Source: Bradyrhizobium nitroreducens (GTDB lineage: Bacteria; Pseudomonadota; Alphaproteobacteria; Rhizobiales; Xanthobacteraceae). Taken from it: DNA of 64,000 nt. The stretch's first letter is position 1, and each line of letters opens with the position of its first letter. Where the stretch lies: NCBI RefSeq assembly GCF_002776695.1, contig NZ_LFJC01000003.1, positions 5,701,467 to 5,765,466 of the forward strand. The letters are read 5' to 3'. A model generated the notes under the pieces. That model saw nothing but the letters and a program-made list of their open reading frames with translations, was not told the DNA's origin and searched no databases. Positions 34,345 to 41,120 of the stretch are shown piece after piece. The translations under genes and the position numbers were made by a program.

Positions 34345-34983
34345 ATGACGGACATCTTCAAGTTCTGGTCGATCATCGGCAAGGCCGAAACGATCCATCC
34401 GCTCGACCGCCCTGTCTTTGCGCGCCTCAACGACTCGCACGGGTTCGACCTGCGTTGCCTGCCGTCGAATTTCGGCGGAAAGCTGCGAACCGCGCCCGTC
34501 GTGTTGCTTTACCTGTCGCCTGGCTTTTCGGAAACCGACGTTCGCGTCGCCAGATCGAAAGAAGGCCAGGAGCGGTATGTCAAACAGCGGACCGGGCGGC
34601 TTGGGTTCACGGATCATCATCCGGAGGCCGCAAGGTGGCGCAAAGAGCGACTGGCCTGGCTGGGCGCACCGGACGTCGTCAACGAAAAGGTCGCCATCGC
34701 CAACATCGGCGCCTATCACTCCCGCACCTTCACTGATCACCATATCCTCGCGGCCCTTCCCTCCAGCCGGGCGATGCTCGATTGGGCGCAGTCAATCCTG
34801 TTTCCGCAGGCTGAGCTGGGCGACCGGATGGTCGTCTGCATGAGGGCCGCGAACTTCTGGGGGCTTGAGTCCGGGCGGCGGTATGGCAAGGCGCTGTTCG
34901 CGCCACAAACGACGCGTAGCGGCCATATGCGGCGAGGCAAGATCCGCGAGGACATCGAACGGATGGCCCGCCGCTACGTCTAG
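34345..34983 (+). CDS. hypothetical protein, possibly uracil-DNA-glycosylase-like fold
   Basis: 212 residues. APVVLLYLSPGFSETD and, further on, VAIANIGAYHSRTF resemble the LNPGY-type and NxxPYHS-type blocks I associate with a diverged uracil-DNA-glycosylase-like superfamily; this is a visual resemblance and weak evidence. The ATG follows AAGTAAGGATTTCC. It is transcribed divergently from the HEPN-like gene at 33800-34300 across 44 bases, and the two might be an operating pair. No signal or membrane segment is visible. Confidence 0.45.
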   Translation: MTDIFKFWSIIGKAETIHPLDRPVFARLNDSHGFDLRCLPSNFGGKLRTAPVVLLYLSPGFSETDVRVARSKEGQERYVKQRTGRLGFTDHHPEAARWRKERLAWLGAPDVVNEKVAIANIGAYHSRTFTDHHILAALPSSRAMLDWAQSILFPQAELGDRMVVCMRAANFWGLESGRRYGKALFAPQTTRSGHMRRGKIREDIERMARRYV

Positions 34984-35080
34984 GGCCGGCACATTTCAAG
35001 CTGCTGAGTGACCGGGTTGGCCCGGCTTGACGATGTCGGGCCCTCGTCTCGCCGCCTTGAGGCGGCTGTGCGGCATGGAA

Positions 35081-35176
35081 TCGAATTATTGTTGGTCTTT
35101 TTGCCTCATCGAGCGATTTATTATTGGTCTTTTCCGCCAGACAGGAATTCATGTTGGTTGAAGGGACTCAGGCTGA
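35081..35176. repeat. three 32-bp spaced direct repeats with TTATTxTTGGT core
   Basis: TTATTGTTGGTCTTTT at 35086 and TTATTATTGGTCTTTT at 35118 are 32 bases apart, and a weaker ATGTTGGTT follows at the same spacing (35151). They lie just upstream of the gene starting at 35216. Three-turn spacing on one helix face suggests repeated protein-binding sites. Confidence 0.4.
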
Positions 35177-35215
35177 ACTCCATCTTATGGGCATGTCAAA
35201 TTTGGAGATTTTCCG

Positions 35216-35842
35216 ATGCCTGGCGCAAAACGCCGAGGACGCCCCTCGGGAACTGACTACCGGGAAGACCTTGAGGCCCTAGGCTTGGTGGCCAACATAT
35301 TGACCGACGGGCCCCATCTGCGCCCAGCGGCGGCCATCCGTCAGGTCATGCGCTCACGCAAATGGACGGGAGCATCAGACAACGCCATTCTCACCCGGCT
35401 GCAACGGAAGTGGAAAGTCTTCGGTCCGGGTCTACTTGAGTTGGTTCGCGAGCGTCGAGCCCAGCGCCCCATGCCCCAGCCCGCACACGATATCTTCGCG
35501 GGCGCGGCTCGCGCCCAATCGCTGGTCGAGAAATACGGCCGGTCGATCGACAGCCTTGCCCGTATGCAGAAGGCCCTGGAAAATCCTGCTCTGCAAGCGT
35601 GGATCAGGGGCAATCAGCCTCGATTCGGTCTGGGGCAGGCTTCGGCGTTTACAAAGCAAGTCGAGCTGATGGAGAAGACGTTCAACTCCCCCGCGATGAA
35701 AGCCTGGCGAGAGCGGGAACGAGAGATGACGCGGCTGATGCAATCTCCGGCCGTTCAGTTCATGCAAAACTACATGCAGAAGGTGCGGATCGCGGAACAC
35801 GCCTTTCCGCCGCGCGTGAACTTCCACAAGAAGCTGGTTTGA
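35216..35842 (+). CDS. hypothetical basic protein
   Basis: 208 residues, not recognised. The N-terminus is basic (MPGAKRRGRPSGTDYRED, an AT-hook-like GRP), followed by a helical segment RPAAAIRQVMRSRKWTGASD with the look of a DNA-binding domain, and a long amphipathic C-terminal half with repeated motifs (LENPALQAW, FNSPAMKAW, LMQSPAVQF). The repeats suggest a helical scaffold. Three direct repeats upstream may be its own binding sites. Confidence 0.6.
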   Translation: MPGAKRRGRPSGTDYREDLEALGLVANILTDGPHLRPAAAIRQVMRSRKWTGASDNAILTRLQRKWKVFGPGLLELVRERRAQRPMPQPAHDIFAGAARAQSLVEKYGRSIDSLARMQKALENPALQAWIRGNQPRFGLGQASAFTKQVELMEKTFNSPAMKAWREREREMTRLMQSPAVQFMQNYMQKVRIAEHAFPPRVNFHKKLV

Positions 35843-36179
35843 CCGCTTGTCTACGGCGTTGAACCGCCCGAAGGCCGACGCACAAGCAGAGGCCGGCAAC
35901 AATGCAGCCGCAAGAGCGTCAGCATAGCGCCGCGTAGCGGGACGCGGGACCGACTGCGGCGACGAGACCGGTTAAAAATGGCACCCGGCGCACGCCTCAG
36001 TGATAGCGGTGCCGTCAAGCAGAGGCTTGACCGAGTGCCTCCGGCGAGGAGTGCATTATGGCTTCGCGTGAGGGATTGAGACCCGAATGGGCAGAGACGG
36101 CGCAGCGGCTCCGGGCGAAGCCTGAAAGCCCGGCCCGGAGGGCACGCCAAACCCAAAGAGGCCCTCCCGTAGGAGAGCC
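35843..36179. other. intergenic stretch without recognised gene
   Basis: 337 bases. Frames over it are arginine/proline-rich and unconvincing. The sequence around 36040-36170 has GC-rich blocks able to fold (for example GAAAGCCCGGCCCGGAGGGC), so a structured RNA is possible but I cannot name one. Confidence 0.4.
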
Positions 36180-36397
36180 TCAGCATTTCGCAAACAGTAT
36201 GAAGGCGGCGGCAAAGCGCTGCCGGAATTCCGCGTCCTGTGGCAACTCAATTGCCTTTTCGATGACAAGCTGGGCTTCGGCCAACGCTTCGACAGCTCGA
36301 ATGAATTGATCCTTGCGCCACTGGGGCCACGAGGTCATCTCGATATGCGCGTGGATCGCGTCCAGGAGCGCATCCGCTTCGGCGAGCGAAGCAGCTT
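36180..36397 (-). CDS. small hypothetical protein, start unclear
   Basis: A leftward frame of about 72 residues ending at 36180 has sensible composition (LLDAIHAHIEMTSWPQWRKD, then FIRAVEALAEAQLVIEKAIE). It follows the 66-residue gene at 36398. No standard start codon with a ribosome site lies at the right place, though AGGAGGGCGAC overlaps the end of the upstream gene, so coordinates at the 5' end are approximate. Confidence 0.4.
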
Positions 36398-36598
36398 CTA
36401 GTCGCCCTCCTGGTCGCCCTGGGGTTTCGGTTCGCGAAGCACGATCTTGCCCGAGACCGCAAGGCCCGGCGCAATCACGATGTTGAAGCCCTTGCCGTCG
36501 TCGTTCGGCCACGCGGCGCCGATCCGCGTCCACGTTGCCTTCCTGCCGTCGCCGCTAACAACGAACGCGTCGTGTGAGGGCATCTTACTCTCGGCCAT
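36398..36598 (-). CDS. small conserved hypothetical protein
   Basis: 66 residues. The layout MPSHDAFVVSGDGRKATWTR, then IGAAWPNDDGKGFNIVI, then KIVLREP is like a group of short proteins on rhizobial plasmids and islands whose function is unknown. A ribosome site AAAAGGAGTACCC precedes the ATG. It is probably cotranscribed with the next small frame at 36180. Confidence 0.65.
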   Translation of the reverse strand: MAESKMPSHDAFVVSGDGRKATWTRIGAAWPNDDGKGFNIVIAPGLAVSGKIVLREPKPQGDQEGD

Positions 36599-37127
36599 GG
36601 GTACTCCTTTTCAAACGAGAGGGTGTTTCCAGCGAAACGCTGTGATCCGATGCTGACGCAACGTCACGGGACGTAAAGCTGTCAGGCCGGTTTGTTGCTT
36701 AGCGAGGCGGCACCTGAATGTACCCGATGTACGAATGTGGGGTGCCGGGGTGCCCCTGGCCGCGGAGAGGTGTGGAGCGCAGCGCGTGCGCTCCGCTGGC
36801 CGCTGGGTGGCGCAGCCCTAAGCGGCCATGGGAAGGGTTCGGGGAGGCTCCCCCTCCCCGATGCCGACAAGTCGGCAACAGGTGCTGAAAGCGCCCTCAC
36901 TACTGTCTAACGTCAGTAGTGAGGGCGCGATCCCCAAGCACGCTGTTGGAATTTGTCCGACAGATTTGGCCCAAATCCGCCCAAAGATTCTGCAGCCGAT
37001 GCGGAATAGGCACGGCCTCTGCATTGCGCGAGTGCCGGCGAGTGCCAGAAGCAATTTCGCCAGGCTTGTACGACAAAAAAAGGAACCACCCCAGGCCAAC
37101 CGGCCACGACCTTTTCAATGGAGCAAG
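36599..37127. other. GC-rich non-coding stretch
   Basis: 529 bases with no convincing gene. It contains the 15-bp perfect inverted repeat at 36891-36928 and several GC-rich blocks, and ends at the ribosome site of the small gene at 37128. Confidence 0.45.
36891..36928. repeat. perfect 15-bp inverted repeat
   Basis: GCGCCCTCACTACTG and its exact complement CAGTAGTGAGGGCGC flank the 8-base centre TCTAACGT. There is no T-run on either side. It is longer than usual terminators or operators and sits in a non-coding stretch of the island, so a transfer origin, a recombination site or a structured RNA are candidates. Confidence 0.65.
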
Positions 37128-37352
37128 ATGATGTCGACAAGACAGAAGCGTGCTGGGCGCCACCCAGCAATCCCGCCGCCAGTGCAACCCCACGGGCAAT
37201 GCCGGCCGCGTACCCAAACGAGGAACGTATTGACAAGGAAACGCTACAAAGACGGCGATGCCGATGCCCAGCAAGGAAGGACGGGCAGCATTCCCGGTGG
37301 CGAACCGGTTACAGATCAGAACGAGGCAATGCGGCGTCGCTCGCCGCGTTGA
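37128..37352 (+). CDS. small basic hypothetical protein
   Basis: 74 residues from ATG 37128 (or 37131), preceded by TGGAGCAAG. It is rich in arginine, proline and glutamine (STRQKRAGRHPAIPPPVQPH) and may be disordered and nucleic-acid binding. No homolog is recalled; coding status rests on the ribosome site and is uncertain. Confidence 0.35.
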   Translation: MMSTRQKRAGRHPAIPPPVQPHGQCRPRTQTRNVLTRKRYKDGDADAQQGRTGSIPGGEPVTDQNEAMRRRSPR

Positions 37353-37682
37353 CCCGCCCGTCGCGAACTCGCCGAAGGATGCGGAATGCATAGGTGTCCC
37401 GTCTCCACGCATCGGAGACTGATTGATTGGCTTAGACATACTGCGGCGATTGAGGGCTGCGCTGAACGGGAGCAGTAGACCCACCCGCGATTATGAATGA
37501 CCCACCAGGCCGACACACGTCAACGGATCTGCTTGTATACGATTGCCGGCCTTGCCTAGCTCCGACCATGGCAACGGACCGGCATAAATTTGCTGGAGTC
37601 CAAAAGCAATTCCACGGTTTCCCCCTCCAAGAAACGAGTGGCGGACGAGACTTTCCTTCGTCCGGAAAACGGGGAGACCACA
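37353..37682. other. intergenic stretch, nothing recognised
   Basis: 330 bases between a small basic-protein frame and the DUF4258-like gene. No terminator, repeat or credible frame was seen. Confidence 0.4.
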
Positions 37683-37970
37683 ATGTCAAAGCTTGCCTTT
37701 ACGTCCCACGCTTCAAGCCGGATGCAGCAACGTGCCATTCCGTACATCGTTGTCGATCTGTTGCATCGATACGGCAGGTCGGCGCGCTCACATCACGCAG
37801 ATGTCTTGTTCTTCGACAAGAGCGCGGTCAAGCAATTGACGCGAGACATGGGCGGGCCGCGCGGCATGAAGGTCATCGAACGCTGGCTTGATGTCTACGC
37901 GGTGGTCGCAGACGACGGCTCGCTTATTACTGTTGCCCATCAAGGTAGGCGCCATCTCCGGCGCCGCTGA
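37683..37970 (+). CDS. DUF4258-like small protein
   Basis: 95 residues from ATG 37683, preceded by GGGGAGACC. The beginning, FTSHASSRMQQRAIPYIVVDLL, fits the pattern of DUF4258-type proteins (short basic domain with an S/A-H-A-xx-RMxQR start) often seen as toxin-antitoxin-like elements. The C-terminus VYAVVADDGSLITVAHQGRR completes the domain. It stands 127 bases ahead of the five-gene operon at 38098 and might belong to it. Confidence 0.65.
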   Translation: MSKLAFTSHASSRMQQRAIPYIVVDLLHRYGRSARSHHADVLFFDKSAVKQLTRDMGGPRGMKVIERWLDVYAVVADDGSLITVAHQGRRHLRRR

Positions 37971-38097
37971 CCTAGCACGTTCGGTCTAGACCGTCGCCGA
38001 AGAAATATTTTGGGGCCGCCGTGCAAAAAGCTCCGAGCTCCCTCCAAGAGATTGATTGAAGTCAACGGGCCAAGTGGCCGAACCAGGAAACTGAAAA

Positions 38098-38865
38098 ATG
38101 CTGATCAAGACGCTCGCTATCTTAACCACGACCTCCGCTCTCACCGCCGCTGGCTATGCCGGATTGACGGTCGTATCACCGACCACCGCCAGTACCATCG
38201 AAAGCTTCGTCCGCGACAGGGCGCTTGGCTGGAGTGAGTCAGCCTGCCTCGGCAACGCCGAAGGATGCCTCAACAACCGCTACGAAAAGCTGTCTCAGCT
38301 GGAGCGGTCTATTGGACAATCGATCGAGGCGGTCAGGGTCGAGTTCAACTCGGTCACTTCGTTGGTTTCCGACCAGGAGCTCCTGGCAGGCAAGAACACC
38401 GCTTTCCTAGAACAGGGACGTGCAGCCTACCGTGACAAGGCGGGCTTCCCCGATCAATCGATCATATTTGCCGGCAAAACCTATCCGAGCCTGGACATTT
38501 TCCGCTCCCAGCTCGAGCTGCTTTTTCAGGAAAAGACAGCACTGGAGCAAAGTCTGGCGTCGGCCCGCGAACTGCGCAGGAAGTTGAAGGAGCGGCTCGA
38601 GGCGCTCATGATCCAGGCCGGACAGATCAGTTTGGCCAAACGGATGGTGCCTGGGCAGTTGCAGCTCGTCAGGGCCAATCAAGTGCTTTCCGATTTCGGC
38701 GCAAACGTCGCGATGATCGACGGTATCATCCGCGGCAGCGAGGCCGGCATCAATCAGAGCGAACAGTTGATCCGAACGACGCGTGATCTCGCCGCGCCAT
38801 CGAAATCCACCGCAAATCCCTCTCGCGCTACTGCCGAAGCGTTTCAGAACTTTCTTCACAACTAG
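38098..38865 (+). CDS. exported coiled-coil hypothetical protein (operon gene A)
   Basis: 255 residues, not recognised. It begins MLIKTLAILTTTSALTAAGYAGL, a signal peptide or membrane anchor, after which the chain should be periplasmic. The central region (EKTALEQSLASARELRRKLKERLEAL) predicts a long coiled coil. One cysteine pair (ACLGNAEGC) could form a small disulfide loop. It is the first of five same-strand genes running to 43928. The export signal suggests an envelope-facing structural or sensor part. Confidence 0.65.
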   Translation: MLIKTLAILTTTSALTAAGYAGLTVVSPTTASTIESFVRDRALGWSESACLGNAEGCLNNRYEKLSQLERSIGQSIEAVRVEFNSVTSLVSDQELLAGKNTAFLEQGRAAYRDKAGFPDQSIIFAGKTYPSLDIFRSQLELLFQEKTALEQSLASARELRRKLKERLEALMIQAGQISLAKRMVPGQLQLVRANQVLSDFGANVAMIDGIIRGSEAGINQSEQLIRTTRDLAAPSKSTANPSRATAEAFQNFLHN

Positions 38866-38960
38866 AACAGGTGCTAGCATCCCTAGACCCGCAAGATGGG
38901 GGTCTAGGGATTGAGGGATGTCTCGGCTGACAACGGTCGAACTGGGTGTAAGGGATTGTT

Positions 38961-39572
38961 ATGAAAAGCTTTTTTGTTGTCACGCTATTTTGCTTTGTCG
39001 CTGCCGGGACCGCTTCCAACGCACAGCAGCGGTTGACGCCGGTCGATCAGTTGCCGGAAGGGCGTCGCATTTCCGGCTGGTTGATTGATCAGGTGAGCTA
39101 TCCTCGCCGGATTGATGCGGAGGGAGCAGCGCTGGCCCGGTCGTTTGGCTCGCGAGGCGCCCAATCAATATCGGCGGCTCCAAGTTCATTGGAGTATTTG
39201 GCCGGCCGAGACAGCAACACAGTTCAATATGGGCGGGCTTTTCTCAAGGTCGATCGTGGCGGGCCACTGACGTTCGTCGTGACTGGTGACATCATCGATT
39301 CAACCGTGCCATTCACATCGTGTGAGTTCATCCTGCGCCTTGCAGGCCAGGACATTCTTCGCACGCAGATCAATTCAAGAGGTCCGGGCGGGCGGGAACG
39401 AGGAGGGCCAGGGGTCGGCAATGCCGTGCCCGATCCTGGTTACTATCGATTGGAATACGTGATCAGCTGCCCTTACGTGACGCGAGCTAGGTATACGATT
39501 GCAGTTCGCGGCGAAACGGATGCGAGCCCAAGAAGCTTTGCACAAAGCGAGCTGTTTCACGTTGCGCCATGA
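38961..39572 (+). CDS. secreted hypothetical protein (operon gene B)
   Basis: 203 residues with a clear signal peptide, MKSFFVVTLFCFVAAGTASNA, cleaved near residue 21. The mature part looks like a beta-rich domain (GPLTFVVTGDIIDSTVPFTS, GYYRLEYVISCPY) with two cysteines that may pair. No family is recalled. It lies 95 bases after gene A and 28 bases before gene C. The periplasmic location of A and B contrasts with the cytosolic genes C and D. Confidence 0.65.
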   Translation: MKSFFVVTLFCFVAAGTASNAQQRLTPVDQLPEGRRISGWLIDQVSYPRRIDAEGAALARSFGSRGAQSISAAPSSLEYLAGRDSNTVQYGRAFLKVDRGGPLTFVVTGDIIDSTVPFTSCEFILRLAGQDILRTQINSRGPGGRERGGPGVGNAVPDPGYYRLEYVISCPYVTRARYTIAVRGETDASPRSFAQSELFHVAP

Positions 39573-39600
39573 GGCCGGCATTCGCGCAGCCTTCCAAAGA

Positions 39601-40554
39601 ATGATCCCGATCTCACCCGAGAAGATTATGCCCAGCTCATATGATGAAAACCATTGGTACGGCATCGGCTGGCGTCGCATGCGCATGCAGATATTTGAAG
39701 TCGCATTAGATCGGTCGCAGCAGCTGTTTGCAGAATTGGCCGAAGTGACGATCATACCTCGAGATGCCGCCGCCAGATTCGTAGAGAATGTGACGCGCGA
39801 TATCGCCAAACGGATGGACCAGGCCATCCGGCTCCAGCTGTCGAACAAAGATGACGAGGATTGCCCATCGAGCTCATGGGCCTATGCGCTTCCCTTGTTC
39901 GGCGAAATCGATCCTTTGGTCCACGCCCTTACCAAGGATGCCGGCAATTTAAGTGCATCAGGGGGCAAGACAACGCCGCAGCAAGCCTTGTTGGAGATCC
40001 TTCGTCAATTCCTCGAAAATTCGCGTCGCTTGCAGAGCCCCTCAAGCGCTCAACGGCTGAAAAATTGGGAGGCAATCGATCGCGTGTCGCTCGACATTGC
40101 ACGTCAGCATGTCGGTACGCCAATTGAATCGCGCAACTCGGATGAACATCTTCTCGCGGTCAGGGACGAGTTGCGCAAGCGATACCCGACCAACAAGAAC
40201 ATCAACCTTTCGCTCGGGACGTTGCGGGCCTATTTCGACGAATTTTGTGCAGAGTGTGAAATCATTCCCTATCAGGAACAGACCGATTTGCGCGCGCTGG
40301 AATTCGAAACGGACGTGTGGCCAGCGATGGATCCGTGCGTCGACGCCTTGAAGAAAAAGGACTTGTCCCTTTGGGAAGCGCTGGCGATCGAAACCGAGAC
40401 ATTCGATGACGTGGAGCCCGAGACACGGCAACACTTCATGGCCAGGGTCGGTTTGTCGCGTCGAGCATTCGAGAGCAAGTGGAAGGCCGCGGCCGCTATG
40501 CTCAAAGACTGTATAGAAAACTCGTTGGACTTTCAGTTCCGGAGGTCGAGATGA
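39601..40554 (+). CDS. hypothetical helical protein (operon gene C)
   Basis: About 317 residues if started at ATG 39601; ATG 39628 (MPSSYDENHWYG) is an alternative, and the open frame reaches back into gene B. It has no signal peptide. It is strongly helical, acidic toward the C-terminus (ALAIETETFDDVEPETRQHF), and rich in conserved-looking aromatic residues at the N-terminus. No family is recognised. Its stop overlaps the start of gene D (ATGA), which implies coupled translation and a joint function. Confidence 0.6.
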   Translation: MIPISPEKIMPSSYDENHWYGIGWRRMRMQIFEVALDRSQQLFAELAEVTIIPRDAAARFVENVTRDIAKRMDQAIRLQLSNKDDEDCPSSSWAYALPLFGEIDPLVHALTKDAGNLSASGGKTTPQQALLEILRQFLENSRRLQSPSSAQRLKNWEAIDRVSLDIARQHVGTPIESRNSDEHLLAVRDELRKRYPTNKNINLSLGTLRAYFDEFCAECEIIPYQEQTDLRALEFETDVWPAMDPCVDALKKKDLSLWEALAIETETFDDVEPETRQHFMARVGLSRRAFESKWKAAAAMLKDCIENSLDFQFRRSR

Positions 40555-41093
40555 CCAACCGATACAATACTCGTCTGCTGTCGGCCATCCTGGGTACCCA
40601 GGATGAGCGCAAGGCCACCGGAGCTCTCTCTGAGGAGCGCGCGCGCCAGGCGCTGACCGTGGGACCGCCGCTAAGCCCTGATGAACGGCGATTGATCTGG
40701 ATGTCGCCTGATGCGCGGGACGTTTTTCTGGCTGTGCGCCGGCAGGTTCGGGCCGACGCAATGGAGCGGGTTCGCGACGCTGGCCTGGGCACCGCTGAAC
40801 GGCGTCTTGCCGCCAGCGGGGGCAATGCCGACGAGATCGTGGGTAACGGCTTCACCGTGACTGTCTTCAGAGATGATATCCCAGGGGCAGAATGGTCTGT
40901 GTCTCTTCAACTGGCTCCCGAATATCTCGCTCTCATCGGATCTTCTACCGCTATCGTTTTGCGCGATTCTGGAGGGCACGTTTGGGTGTCTGGCCTACCG
41001 GATTCCCAGGGTTGCGTCAGCGTGGTTTGGGAGTTGAGCACGGAGTCACCGCGAAGCCGGCTGCAAAGATTTAGCCTCGCTCTGGAGCCGTAA
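40551..41093 (+). CDS. hypothetical protein (operon gene D)
   Basis: 180 residues from ATG 40551, with the ribosome site GGAGGTCGAG inside the end of gene C. The first half is helical and charged (ERARQALTVGPPLSPDERRL), and the second half is beta-rich (GFTVTVFRDDIPGAEWSVSL). It ends 27 bases before gene E. No family is recalled. The beta-rich end resembles small anti-sigma or regulator partner folds only in a general way. Confidence 0.6.
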   Translation: MTNRYNTRLLSAILGTQDERKATGALSEERARQALTVGPPLSPDERRLIWMSPDARDVFLAVRRQVRADAMERVRDAGLGTAERRLAASGGNADEIVGNGFTVTVFRDDIPGAEWSVSLQLAPEYLALIGSSTAIVLRDSGGHVWVSGLPDSQGCVSVVWELSTESPRSRLQRFSLALEP

Positions 41094-41120
41094 GATGCGC
41101 TGGGATTGGGGGGCGAAGTC

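Noticed and set aside
36900..37484. 194-residue leftward frame in the non-coding stretch
   Set aside because: Low-quality composition, no ribosome site, and it starts across the perfect inverted repeat.
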